Assembly (NCBI GenBank): GCA_943736015.1
Contig: OX031064.1
Span: 33,417,361-33,481,360, forward strand
DNA length: 64,000 bases
Source: Tridacna crocea
Taxonomy: Eukaryota; Mollusca; Bivalvia; Cardiida; Cardiidae
Direction of reading: 5' to 3'
Shown: one piece after another, positions 37,501-44,300 of the stretch
How the letters are laid out: each line of letters begins with the position of its first letter
Numbering within the stretch: position 1 is the first letter of the stretch
Translations under genes and position numbers: made by a program
The notes under the pieces: model-generated
Databases searched by the model: none
What the model was told of the DNA's origin: nothing
What the model saw: only the letters and a program-made list of their open reading frames with translations

Positions 37501-38360
37501 ATGCACTCGTAAAGTGGCGTCTCGGATTAGCCTGCGCGGACTGCGCAGGCTGATCCGAGACGAAACTTAACGCAAATGTCCGAATACCCCTTTTTGCGTG
37601 TTGCAGGTCTACTGTCAAACGTTGAACCTATGCGACAGGGGCAGGTAACCATCAGAATATTTTTGATACAGTTATGCTCCTTTCTTACATATAATTTCAC
37701 TTAAAAAGCACAGTGGAGTGTTGGTACCCTATGCGGCGCACTTGTTATTGATATTTATTTATTATATACATAGCAGTGAAATCTTGGAATTTCCCAATGT
37801 AATAAATTTTGATATCATCACTAGTGACGATATCAACGTTCACTTTCACTTCCTGCCGTTATTCAGGAACTACTTTTTTTCATTTAGCACTTATAGATAG
37901 ACTAATAGTGTTAATTGTTAGTTCTACATTTTCAACCAGTAGTCTCGTTTTATTCTTTTAAATTATGTATTCATCCGCACTATGTCCCTGATTTCTTCTC
38001 TCCATCCAAAGTAGTGATTTAGACTTTCAATCGAAAAATTAAAAATGATGATTTTCATAAGGTATATAATAAATAGAATAATCAACTGGTTATTTTTTAA
38101 ATGAAAAATATCTCACTCCGATACGTCGCAAGGAGTTAAAAAAAGTTGTACTGCACACTCGTTTTTTCAACGCCTAACAACGCATCCTCGTGAGATATTT
38201 TGTATATCAGTTGATTATCCTCTATATATTCTTTCAGATGTTTTTGACAGCAATCACAGGCAACCTTATATACCAAATCAAAACACAGTGGGCCAAATAT
38301 GAAAGATCTCTACGCCAAATGAATCAAATGCAGCATAACGACCCCAGACAACGATATTAA
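16455..38360 (+). CDS. Tetraspanin gene A, TspanC8-like, 7 coding exons, 295 aa
   Basis: Joining 16455-16526, 24323-24511, 25419-25607, 31630-31773, 33999-34049, 35126-35245 and 38238-38360 gives one 295-aa reading frame; every intron is GT-AG and phase 0. The predicted protein has four membrane segments (about residues 15-39, 56-76, 91-112, 239-267), a GSLREN motif after segment 2, and a large extracellular loop of about 125 residues. The loop has eight cysteines: CCG (153-155), C174, C187, CC193-194, C206 and C229, the last in TRGC. Eight loop cysteines and the spacing between [12 protein letters not shown] and GC define the TspanC8 group, which in vertebrates binds ADAM10 and controls its trafficking; that role here is inference. 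N173-C-S is a glycosylation sequon. Which TspanC8 orthologue it is (33, 15, 10, 5/14/17) cannot be settled by eye. Gene B at 41245-54743 is its tandem paralogue. Confidence 0.92.
16695..16748. repeat. Family L palindrome
   Basis: TTTAAGACCAGACTGCGTAG then AATATGCAGTCTGATCTTAA. Confidence 0.7.
16803..16885. repeat. Family P hairpin, copy 2
   Basis: Same sequence as 13747-13833, in the first intron of gene A; loop AGCTTGTACCAAGCT. A one-armed fragment lies at 40637. Confidence 0.9.
16891..17067. mobile_element. Family A MITE, symmetric variant
   Basis: Both arms are of the same type (AGAAGGTATTTGGAAAACAC and its inverse), so the whole 177 bp is one palindrome. Hairpin has point changes (AATGATGGTAACCAGAATTT). 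Confidence 0.8.
17104..17333 (+). mobile_element. Family A MITE
   Basis: CACTCTTTACTAAACGAC start, GTGTGGTGAAGGGTTAA end, complete hairpin. Confidence 0.9.
17548..17885. repeat. GGAT microsatellite, part 1
   Basis: (GGAT)n with interruptions and GGCT variants. Trp/Met/Asp/Gly-rich frames here are artefacts. Confidence 0.95.
17985..18105 (-). mobile_element. Possible SINE head flanked by GGAT microsatellite
   Basis: The minus strand has GGTACAGCGTTAGCCTCGTA and CCAGTTCGATATCCGGG, resembling box A and box B spacing. It lies between two GGAT arrays. Confidence 0.45.
18100..18420. repeat. GGAT/GTCGGT microsatellite, part 2
   Basis: Shorter GGAT runs at 18104-18130, 18236-18255 and 18318-18332, followed by CAGTCGGT-type degenerate repeats. 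Confidence 0.9.
18452..18625. repeat. ~86-bp tandem duplication
   Basis: TTGCACCAACATGTATAC and CTTACGCTTCAAAATGTAGT occur twice, 86 bases apart; each unit also contains a weak inverted repeat (GCGTTAG / CTTACGC). Confidence 0.85.
18812..19210. mobile_element. Two family A MITEs sharing TTAA
   Basis: Plus copy 18812-19034 (GGTAATGGGTTAA end) then a shortened minus copy 19031-19210 whose hairpin retains only one half (GGAAACCAGCATTTTCTC). Confidence 0.85.
19341..19839 (+). mobile_element. Family G TIR element, copy 2
   Basis: Left end GGGTGACAACCTACGTCATG, right end CTATGACGTAGGTTGTTACC. Collinear with copy 1 but about 100 bp longer. Confidence 0.82.
19875..20160 (-). repeat. Family F repeat, copy 2, lacking palindrome
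   Basis: Reverse-strand match from TATACTGCAAAGGAATTTCT to GGCACTCAGAAGGGAAATTC. Confidence 0.8.
20160..20590 (+). repeat. Family H repeat, copy 1
   Basis: ACATGTAAACAAACAAGTAA, GCTTTACATGACGGTCATTT and AAACTCACCACTGTTTGGAG. Copies at 21840 (minus) and 48485. Copies 1 and 2 form an inverted pair 1.2 kb apart. Confidence 0.82.
20766..21224 (-). mobile_element. Family A MITE variant with three hairpins
   Basis: Between a left end (AACCCTTCACCAAACAGTCT) and a right arm (GGACAAGTCTAAAATTTTGT) the hairpin core occurs three times (about 20840-20880, 20965-21010, 21090-21135), spaced about 125 bp. The last ends directly at a SINE. Confidence 0.85.
21224..21530 (+). mobile_element. tRNA-derived SINE (GGCGTCAAACACC tail)
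   Basis: tRNA-like head with box A-like TAGCGCAGTCGTTAGCCTA and box B GGTTCGATCCC, a conserved body (GACGATGGTTATGTGGGAAA) and the tail TGTTGAAAACGGCGTCAAAC. Same family as 34159-34475. It directly abuts the hairpin-array MITE that ends at 21224. Confidence 0.85.
21840..22290 (-). repeat. Family H repeat, copy 2
   Basis: Reverse-strand copy: ACTGGAGAGGTCATCGGACC at the left, TGACCGTCCTGTAAAGCATA and TTGTTTGTTTACATGTACC at the right. Confidence 0.8.
22290..22700. other. No gene recognised
   Basis: AT-rich first-intron sequence of gene A; no repeat family match seen. Confidence 0.4.
22800..22983 (+). mobile_element. Family A MITE, 5' truncated
   Basis: GACGACAAAATAAATGTAAC through GGGTAAAGAGTTAA; hairpin mutated (GTGCTAGAAACCAACAGT). 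Confidence 0.8.
23045..23273 (-). mobile_element. Family A MITE
   Basis: TTAACCCATTACCACACAAT start, GGTAATGAATTAA end. Confidence 0.9.
23410..23555. repeat. Family C palindrome
   Basis: AAAGTATCGCCCAGGTCAGC / GCAGGCTGACCCCGGTCGAT arms, then the family tail GATCAATTTTCTGCATGTCA. Confidence 0.75.
23562..23792 (+). mobile_element. Family A MITE
   Basis: TTAACCCTTTCCCCAACGAC start, GGGAAAAGGGTTAA end. Confidence 0.9.
23843..24279 (-). mobile_element. Family A MITE split by ~190 bp of unrelated sequence
   Basis: Left part with hairpin to 24017 (TTATTTTGTCGTTAG); the right arm resumes at about 24206 (TTTGTCATGTGCAAGTGCTT) and ends GGTAAAGAGTTCAA. The insert 24018-24205 has no recognised match. 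Ends 44 bases before gene A exon 2. Confidence 0.75.
24323..24511 (+). CDS. Gene A coding exon 2
   Basis: 63 codons between acceptor TTCCATTACAG and donor GTAAGT. Encodes the rest of membrane segment 1 ([14 protein letters not shown]), the short acidic/basic first extracellular loop, membrane segment 2 and the GWFGSLREN motif typical of tetraspanins. More GC-rich than its flanks. Confidence 0.93.
24765..24860. repeat. Family C palindrome in gene A intron 2
   Basis: GCGAAAAGTGTCAACCCTGG / CCAGGGTTGACACTTTTCGC arms around GCGCAATTCGCGCCG; outer TTGTACATC-like flanks. Almost perfect. Confidence 0.85.
24890..24990. mobile_element. Family A relic
   Basis: AACATTGTGGCAAAGTGAGA and ACTATGTTTTCAAGAAG retain the hairpin base only. 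Confidence 0.5.
25218..25405. repeat. ATTC microsatellite before gene A exon 3
   Basis: (ATTC)n with GCATT/CCATT variants, ending 14 bases before the exon 3 acceptor, so it may shape the pyrimidine tract. His/Ser-rich frames are artefacts. Confidence 0.95.
25419..25607 (+). CDS. Gene A coding exon 3
   Basis: 63 codons between acceptor CTCTATTTCAG and donor GTAGGT. Encodes membrane segment 3 (isoleucine-rich, then VIVYVPN) and the start of the large loop. Its acceptor is preceded by an ATTC microsatellite. Its last ~17 bases plus the donor resemble the unit of the satellite that fills the following intron. Confidence 0.93.
26017..26317 (-). mobile_element. tRNA-derived SINE inserted in the satellite, 13-bp TSD
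   Basis: The minus strand begins with a tRNA-like head (box A about TAGCTCAGTAGGTGGAGCG, box B GGTTCGAATCC, 26230-26313) and ends in an A-run (T-run at 26017). It is flanked by the direct repeat AACAAACACGTTC at 26004-26016 and 26318-26330, a sequence belonging to the satellite unit. A 3' fragment of the same SINE lies at 16013-16085. Confidence 0.9.
27229..27306 (-). repeat. Inverted segment inside the satellite
   Basis: About 80 bp read ATTGTATACCATCGATTGAA, the reverse complement of the surrounding units, twice over. It creates a local hairpin within the array. Confidence 0.8.
31186..31245. repeat. Family L palindrome
   Basis: AATCAGACTGCACGGAACGT then GCAGTTTGATTTTTAATCTA. Confidence 0.75.
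31345..31573. mobile_element. Family A-related MITE, distinct subfamily
   Basis: TTAACCCTTTAGCCCATGAT start, GGAGTAAAGGGTTAA end, hairpin GGTGAAATTGCTTGTGACGA instead of the usual core. A 52-bp deletion derivative with the same right end lies at 39486-39537. Confidence 0.85.
31630..31773 (+). CDS. Gene A coding exon 4 (CCG exon)
   Basis: 48 codons between acceptor TTGTTTCAG and donor GTAAGT. Encodes [19 protein letters not shown] and [10 protein letters not shown]: six of the eight loop cysteines, including the diagnostic CCG. It lies about 0.5 kb after the end of the satellite. Confidence 0.95.
32085..32810 (+). repeat. Family J repeat, copy 1 (gene A intron 4)
   Basis: Starts TTGTGGTATTTGTCCAAGAC and ends AATGACAAATACCACTTCAG, giving GTGGTATTTGTC inverted ends. 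Interior matches 47705-48470 throughout (ATCGTATTTTGTGCAAA, GGCTTGTTC, TCATGAGTACTCTCCC). Confidence 0.85.
32810..33490. other. No gene; short repeated AAAGGGGGCTTAATGTATA-type motifs
   Basis: GGAAAAAGGGGGCTTAATGT at 33158 and weaker copies at 33222 and 33298 recur at about 65-75-base spacing. No exon signature. Confidence 0.5.
33496..33850 (+). mobile_element. Family E element, copy 1 (gene A intron 4)
   Basis: TATTATATACCTAGCAGTGA start; ends in a ~160-bp palindrome whose arms are ATCAACTGGTTGTTTTTGAT and AAAAACAACCAGTTGATTAT. Copy 2 is at 37755. Confidence 0.85.
33851..33922 (-). mobile_element. Family A right-arm fragment
   Basis: TTTGTCGGCTGCTAATGCTT to TTTTGTAAAGAGTGTAA, directly after family E. 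Confidence 0.7.
33999..34049 (+). CDS. Gene A coding exon 5
   Basis: 17-codon micro-exon between acceptor TTTTTTCTCCAG and donor GTAGGT, encoding [17 protein letters not shown] with loop cysteine 7. Gene B has a 17-codon exon in the same place (53142-53192). Confidence 0.88.
34159..34475 (+). mobile_element. tRNA-derived SINE, second copy, in gene A intron 5
   Basis: Head GCCGAGCACCGATACGCAGT with box B GGTTCGATCCC (34218), the same body as at 21224 and tail GTTGAAAACTGCGTTAAACA. The head/tail arrangement recalls V-SINE/RUDI-type molluscan SINEs; exact family not verified. Confidence 0.85.
34690..34880. repeat. Family Q hairpin, copy 1
   Basis: CCCTATGTTGTGGGTACTCA / TGAGTACCCATAACGTAGGG arms around TTAGAATCGTCTCGACGAGA; flanks also match 56885-57060. 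Confidence 0.88.
34985..35090. repeat. Family C palindrome just before gene A exon 6
   Basis: AGCTTCGACCCATGTCAGCC / GGCTGGCCTGGGTCGATACT arms; ends about 36 bases before exon 6. Confidence 0.8.
35126..35245 (+). CDS. Gene A coding exon 6
   Basis: 40 codons between acceptor TATGTTGTAG and donor GTAAAA. Encodes [10 protein letters not shown], holding the eighth loop cysteine, and the first half of membrane segment 4 ([15 protein letters not shown]). Confidence 0.92.
35450..35940 (+). repeat. Dispersed repeat with CCGT microsatellite, gene A intron 6
   Basis: Starts CCACTGGCCGAAGGCCAGCG, then a (CCGT)n run at 35510-35560, then two degenerate copies of TTTTTACCAAATTTCACAGG / ATTCCTTAGGTGG-type sequence. 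Confidence 0.65.
35948..36165 (-). mobile_element. Family A MITE
   Basis: Left end lost its TTAA (CTTTACCATACATTCC); right end TTTGGTAAAGAGTTAA. Confidence 0.8.
36420..36648 (+). mobile_element. Family A MITE, strongly diverged
   Basis: TTTAACTATAACCAGAAGAC to GGTAAATGTTAA; hairpin barely recognisable (AATGTAGGTTACTATTAT). An old copy. Confidence 0.65.
36719..37065 (+). repeat. Family D repeat, copy 3 (gene A intron 6)
   Basis: AGTTGTCTGCGCATGTCATA through AGAATGCCATCTAGCGGCAG. Well conserved with copy 2, including CCCCAAATATTGGGGGA. Confidence 0.82.
37370..37610. mobile_element. Family C, two adjoining palindromes
   Basis: GCAACACGCGAAAAGGGACA left end and CCCCTTTTTGCGTGTTGCAG right end enclose two GC-rich palindromes (GCCTGCGCAACCGGCGCAGG and GCCTGCGCGGACTGCGCAGG), joined by TTTTCTGTTTTGCACAA. 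The outer ends are inverted, so this looks like a complete element. Confidence 0.85.
37755..38228 (+). mobile_element. Family E element, copy 2, abutting gene A exon 7
   Basis: TATTATATACATAGCAGTGA start and CAGTTGATTATCCTCTAT end, with about 110 bp more interior than copy 1. Its end lies about 10 bases before the exon 7 start. Confidence 0.85.
38238..38360 (+). CDS. Gene A terminal coding exon 7
   Basis: 40 codons plus TAA after acceptor TATATATTCTTTCAG. Encodes the end of membrane segment 4 and a basic, glutamine-rich cytoplasmic tail ([18 protein letters not shown] then MNQMQ). The acceptor tract directly follows a family E element ending near 38228. Confidence 0.88.
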   Translation: MFLTAITGNLIYQIKTQWAKYERSLRQMNQMQHNDPRQRY

Positions 38361-38560
38361 AACCACGCCTGCAGTGACAACGAAGCTCCTGGCCTTATTA
38401 AGCTTTCACCAAACTTTTGGCTTTTGAAGCTCAATTGATCTGTATACGATAAGGAGGGAATGGCCAATATTCTATTTATAGTAACGGTGACCGATAATGA
38501 AAATTTCGTTATCCTGTGTATACACCGTGTATAGACCAATGAAGTTTCAGAGGCCTATGT

Positions 38561-38966
38561 TTAACTCATTACCACACGACAAAATTTTAGACTTGTCCAA
38601 ATCGAAAGCATTTGCAGATGACAAAATAAAAGTAACTGAAAATTTGAAATTTGTTTTGTGAAAATTAGAAAATATTGTGGGAAAAGGAGTAAATGCTTGT
38701 TACCAGCATTTTCTCCTTTTTGCACAATGTTTTCTAAAGGCTTCTTTCTCGGGATTGTCAAAAGTAGGGATTGTGTGGTAATGGGTTAAATGTCTCATGG
38801 GAAATAGCCTCATGAAAACTATGTGGTAACCATCATATTTTCTTTTCTCACGATGTTTTTGACCTATTCAGAGACAAAATTCAGCTATGCACCCACGTTT
38901 AATTTGTCGTCTGCAAAAGCTTTGATTTTGGACGAGTGTAACATTTTGTCGTTTGGTAAAGAGTTA
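38561..38966. mobile_element. Two family A MITEs sharing TTAA, after gene A
   Basis: Plus copy 38561-38790 (TTAACTCATTACCACACGAC to GGTAATGGGTTAA), then a diverged minus copy to 38966 with only half a hairpin (GTGGTAACCATCATATTTTC). Confidence 0.88.
38625..38630 (+). promoter_or_regulatory. Possible polyadenylation hexamer for gene A inside a family A MITE
   Basis: The first AATAAA I find after the gene A stop is in the left arm of the MITE at 38561-38790 (GACAAAATAAAAG). A second AATAAA lies at 39897-39902. Confidence 0.25.
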
Positions 38967-39051
38967 GAACAGAAAGATACTCACGTTTCCAATCTTATAC
39001 ATAATGTTTGTTGTTATTGGTTATAAGAATTTGTATTGAACACAGCAACAA

Positions 39052-39133
39052 TTGATCTTTCACCACACAATCTCGTCTGCAAATACTTTAATTTTGAACA
39101 AGTCTATCATTTTGTCGTTTGGTGAAGAGTTAA
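39052..39133 (-). mobile_element. Family A ends fused, hairpin deleted
   Basis: CTTTCACCACACAATC joins directly to TCGTCTGCAAATACTTTAAT, ending GGTGAAGAGTTAA. Confidence 0.75.
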
Positions 39134-39190
39134 AAAAAAAGTGTTTACCTTTAAGTTGCTAGCTTTGACTCATTGAGCTTTTGCGAGTAT

Positions 39191-39249
39191 CGTAGATCAA
39201 GATTAGACTACACAAAGCATGCAATCTGGGTTTTGATCTACACTGACCG
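39191..39249. repeat. Family L palindrome
   Basis: GTAGATCAAGATTAGACTAC / GCAATCTGGGTTTTGATCTA arms. Confidence 0.75.
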
Positions 39250-39261
39250 ATACAATATTTT

Positions 39262-39366
39262 TTCTCCTCCTGCTCCTCGTCGTCGTCGACCTCCTCCTCC
39301 TCTTCCTCCTTCTTCTTCTTCTTCTTCTTTCATCATCATCATCTTCTTCTTCTTCTTCTTCTTTTT
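39262..39366. repeat. CTT/CTC microsatellite
   Basis: Pyrimidine-rich triplets, with a CGTCGTCGTC block. Low-complexity frames are artefacts. Confidence 0.9.
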
Positions 39367-39485
39367 AAATATTTCCTCTTTTTCTTGCATTTTAACTTTG
39401 TCAAATATTACTGCGAGGAAAAAAAAAAACCTTTGAAAATGATAAGTGTTCACCAGTGGATCATGTATATCTATGCTGTGAATGA

Positions 39486-39537
39486 TTAACCCTGTTGTTG
39501 ATGCGTCAAAATGAGTATCTATGGAGTAAAGGGTTAA
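39486..39537. mobile_element. 52-bp deletion derivative of the 31345 subfamily
   Basis: TTAACCCTGTTGTTGATGCG to TATCTATGGAGTAAAGGGTTAA (last 20 bases shared exactly with 31552-31573). Both TTAA ends are kept with almost no interior. Confidence 0.8.
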
Positions 39538-39539
39538 TG

Positions 39540-40030
39540 CTGGTTTCTCGTACACTTCCGATTATCTTGAATAATTACGATCGCAGATTACAGAACAGTT
39601 CTAGCACTACTGATATGTATTATACTGAATATGGGAACATCATGGTTGCACACCTTTTTATTTTAAAAAAAAAATCTCTTTACATTATATGATTGTTACC
39701 TAAATGTTTGCATGCATAAAAATATCTAAGATACATGTACATTATATCTTCATTAAAATAAGGAATTCCATGTTAATACTTGTGATCGTTTTCGTATTAT
39801 TGTTACTCTTTTAATATTGACAACTCATAAAACTTTCCCATGTATATATGAATGAATTTGTATAGTTTTTGGTAAATGTTAAAATGGTTTTATACTAATA
39901 AATGGATAATTACTTAATACACGTGTATTTCTTATTTGATCTTCTTGGGCAGATATTCAAGCAATATTTCATTATTAAGTTTCGAAAGCAACAGACATCG
40001 TTTTGGTCCAAAAACTTGTACTCTTTACAT
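39540..40030. other. No gene; AT-rich, possible 3' flank of gene A
   Basis: Contains AATAAA at 39897-39902. No repeat family recognised. Confidence 0.4.
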
Positions 40031-40032
40031 AC

Positions 40033-40314
40033 CCTTTACAACACAATTCTGAATTTCAACTTCCTTCCTTCCTCCCTCCCTCCCTCCCACCTCCCTTCTT
40101 TCCTTCTTTCCTTCCTTAAGTCAAACAGAAAAAAAGAATTTAAAACATTTTGGGGAAAAAGGAGAAAATGCTGATAATGAGCATTTTCTTCTTTTCCCAC
40201 AACGTTTTCTATCCTTCCAAAAATAAATCTTTCTTTTTTAGTCGCATTCATTTTGTTGTCTGCAATTGGTTTCACTTTGGACTAAGCTAAAATTTTGTCT
40301 TTTAGTAAAAAGTT
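40033..40314 (-). mobile_element. Family A MITE interrupted by a TTCC microsatellite
   Basis: CCCTTTACAACACAATTCTG, then CTTCCTTCCTTCCTCCCTCC at 40061-40118, then the hairpin and right arm to AGTAAAAAGTTAA. Confidence 0.8.
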
Positions 40315-40402
40315 AAATCGGAGGCATTTGAAGCTCGATTGGTCTATCACGGAACACCAGAATTGTTCTTGATCGATCATATAACACAGATCATCGGTTT
40401 AC

Positions 40403-40636
40403 TTAACCCATTACCACACAATCCTTACTTTTAACGACCCTGAAAAAGAAGCATTTAGAAAACATTGTGGGGAAAAGAGAAAATGCTGGTAACCAGCATT
40501 TTCTCCTTTTTCCCGCAATGTTTTCTACCCTTCACAATACAAATTTCAAATTTCCACTCACTTTTATTTTTTGTCGTCTACAAATGCTTTCGATTTGGAC
40601 ATGACTAAACTATTGTCGTTTGGTAATGAGTTTTAA
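40403..40636 (-). mobile_element. Family A MITE
   Basis: TTAACCCATTACCACACAAT start, TTTGGTAATGAGTTTTAA end. Confidence 0.9.
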
Positions 40637-40733
40637 AAAAAACTCGTAACTACAGCTTGTTTCAATTTATTTTGTTGTCTGAAAGTGCTTTCAGCTTGGA
40701 TCAGTCTAAAATTTTGTCGTCTGGTAGAGAGTT
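40637..40733 (-). mobile_element. Chimera of family P arm and family A right arm
   Basis: AAAAACTCGTAACTACAGCT (family P) runs directly into ATTTATTTTGTTGTCTGAAA and GTCTGGTAGAGAGTTAA (family A). Confidence 0.75.
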
Positions 40734-40849
40734 AAGGAGCACAACCAACAAGTAAGTCCTTTACTGGACAGATTTGTGTTCCAAGAAGTGAGCTAAGATG
40801 TGAAACAAACAGTCGTACCGTATCGGCAAACTTCGGATGATCTGTTGGT

Positions 40850-40935
40850 CAAATCAAGATGTAGACTTACGGAATCGACCGAGTTATAACGAGTGATATA
40901 CTCGTGGATTCTGTCGTAATCTCGCGCACAGGAAG
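40850..40935 (-). repeat. Family N fragment upstream of gene B
   Basis: ACGGAATCGACCGAGTTATA followed by ACGAGTGATATACTCGTGGA matches the reverse strand of the family N arm. It lies about 300 bp before the gene B start. Confidence 0.55.
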
Positions 40936-41244
40936 CAACGTGCATGTAGTGTACTATTATATTCATTTGTATTGTATTTTGTTACAGACAAAACTGCTCG
41001 AAAAATTAAGAAGTCGCGCGCCACATTCAATACAGTGAAGTAATTAAACAGGGAAAAATTATTGGAGTTCTGTATTCCATAGTGTAGTTAATACCCGTAT
41101 CACAGAAATTACTGAAGCGCGAGTTAACTCAATGTTGGGACTATAAAGACCATAGCATATGTTTAAACAAGGAATTAAATCACTGTATTGAATTTTAAAC
41201 ACAAAATTAGTATGTGAAACCCTGGGGAATTAAACGAATAAGAC

Positions 41245-41313
41245 ATGGGTGAAAAAAGTGCTGTAAATCTGTGGGGGAAATATACGTCATTTTTCATTAC
41301 CTTTTTACTCTTC
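41245..41313 (+). CDS. Gene B coding exon 1
   Basis: 23 codons, MGEKSAVNLWGKYTSFF then ITFLLF, ending at donor GTAAGT. The ATG is in good context (GACATGG). The SAVN-W-KY layout matches gene A exon 1. Confidence 0.85.
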
Positions 41314-44300
41314 GTAAGTGAACGGTTTTGTTTTCTATGTGTGTGTGTGTTTTTATAAATGTATTGGTTTCATGTCATACAAGAATCAATAAAAGGCATT
41401 TTTTTGTCCATTTACTATAGATCTATTATTTTACACCTGGGTCTAACTTGGAGGCTAAATTGTTTCGTATACGCTGCTTGAAATATTTTCCAAGTTTATG
41501 ATTTTGCTTTCGATTGGTTTGGGTCCGTATTCACCAACCAGTCTTTGTTTTGCTCTTTGTCTAATTCAAGGTTTAGGAGGTAAAAAAATACTCCTGATTG
41601 GCTAAACCATTTGGTTAAATCACTTAGAATAGAGTTAACATTTAAGATCAGAATAAACATCCAACATCATATTAAACGCTTAACTCTTTACCAAACGACA
41701 AAATTTTAGACTCTTTCTTTTAAAGCATAAATTTGTATACGACATGATAAACGTGACACAAAAATGAAACTTGATTTTAGAAGAGTAGAAAAAATTGTGG
41801 GAAAAAGAGAGAATGCTGGTTACCAGCATTCTCTCTTTTTCTCACAATGTTTTCAAAAGGCATCTCCCTTTGGGTCTTTAAACCAGGGATTGTATGGTAA
41901 AGGGCCAAAGCAGACCAAATAGTTGAAATGAGACTAAACATTAAGATCAGACTAAGCATTCAGTATTATATTAAGCAAATAAGATCAGACAAAACATATT
42001 AAACGACAGAATTTACACTTTGATCAGACAAAACACTTAATATCAGACTAAACATTTAATATCTGACTAAACATTTGATATCAGACTAAACATTTGATAT
42101 CAGACGCAACATTTAATATTAGACTAAACATTTGATATCTGACTTAACATTTGATATCAGACGCAACATTTGATATCAGACTAAACATTTGATATCAGAC
42201 GCAACATTTGATATCTGACTAAACATTTGATACCAGACTAAACTTTTAATATCAGACTAAACATTTGATATCAGACTCAACATTTGATCAGACTCAACAT
42301 TTGATATCAGAATAAACATTTGATATCGGACTAAACATTTGACACCGGACTAAACATTTGACACCAGACTAAATATTTAAGTCAGGCTAAACATTTAAGA
42401 CCAGACGAAACTTTTTTCTAAGATGAGCCTAAACATTTAAATCAAACTTTAAGCATTTAAGATCATACTAAACGTTTAAGTCAAGACTAAACATTAAATT
42501 TTATTATCATTCTAAACATTAATGATAACACAAAACATTTAAGATCATACTAAACACCATCAGATCAGACTAAAGATTTAAATCAGACTTAAACATTTAA
42601 GATAAGACTGAAGATTTAGGATCAGACTAAACATGAAAGACCATATTAAACATTTAAGATAAGAATAAACATTTAAGATCATACTAAAAAAATGATCAGA
42701 CCAGACTAAGCATTTCAATCATACATTTTAAGATCATACTGAATATCTAAGATAATACTAAACATTTAAGATTAAATTAAACCTTTAAGATCAGAATGAG
42801 CAACCTGATCTTGCTTGTCGGATACTATGATGTATTTGAAGAAAATGAATGACCTTTCAGGTTTCACTTTCTCGTAGCAACCGTCAGATTGAAGTCCCTT
42901 GAAGACGAATCAGTCCTCTGTTTCAAGAAAAATAGTTACTCGTAGATCATTGACTGAATGATGTTTCACGCCGCTTTCAACATTCTTTCGGTCATATCAC
43001 GGCGACAGCTCACATATTCACGGTTTCCACCAGTAGGCCTACTATTGTCGTAAATCAATGAACAGACTCTTCTGTGCCATATGATTTGTGAAAATAACAT
43101 TCAAGTTCTCTGCAAGTCCATTTCACAAGCAATAAATTTCTTAGTTAATTGCCACAGAGATGTCTCTAGATTTGAAATTAACCTCGTTTCGCATTTTTGA
43201 CATGACCAAATTGATAACGTTTACATGGAGAATGAGTGTGGAAGAAAAACACGCCAAAACAGCCTAAAACTACTCGAAAAACAACCCGAAAAAAAATCTC
43301 TAATCACCTGTCCTAACATCTATACCCGATAGAAAAACGCTTTGATACATATATTTATGGAAAATAGTCATGAAATAAGCTAACAGTCTTAGGATAAAAA
43401 TGTTATCCACAGTCAGATGAATGAAATGTTAATAATTTTGTCCACTGTTAAAACTTATTTGCAAGCAAATTTCTGCCATCACCTTCTATCAGTAGTTTCA
43501 GTGCTTTGATTCAAATGGATATTGATTTACTGAAAAAAGTTTTGTGCACACACCTGGTACACTGAAATATGTTAAAGAATAATAGATCGATAAGATCAAA
43601 AGAGTGTGGTATAACAAGGAAAATCGCCACCCACATCCTTTTCTCTGTCCTACTTTGTCTCTCTTCCATTTGTCAGTCTTTCTTCCATCTCTCTCTTTTT
43701 TTCTCTGTCTCTTCCTCTCTCTCTCTCTCTCTGTCTTTCTATCTGTCTGTCTGCCCCTCTCTCTCTCTCTCTCTCTCTCGGCAGACAGTATAGATCAAGA
43801 CCATTTCACCATATCAATCACTATACTATAGTCAGAGTAACAGAGACCGTTGTCTGCTCATGTCATATTCTTCGAAGATTCGACAGTCTTATATGACACA
43901 TCACTAGCCCCGAAAGCGCGCTGACTGTAATATTACGCTCTATAAATTAGCAATGTAGAAAATGGCTTTGACCAATACGTTTGAGGAGAAATGAGACCTG
44001 CTTTAGCTCCAGATTTCTCTAAAGTGCTGATCATAGCTAAGGGAATTACACGAGGTAGCGTTTTATTGAGTAAACCTTTATTTCAGTTTTAATTCAAAGT
44101 AGGCCTAACGGTTGTCGCGTAGGAAAGTGGTTCGGTTCTGTACCCAGGATGCCCATATCAGATAGATGAGTAATTATAGAATGCCATATAGCGGGAGATA
44201 ATGAACAGAGAAAGGAAAAAACCCATTGCATGTGGAACAGTATAGGGTTCGCTTTCACCACCCACTCTTAACTCTTTATCAAACGTCAAAATACAATTTT

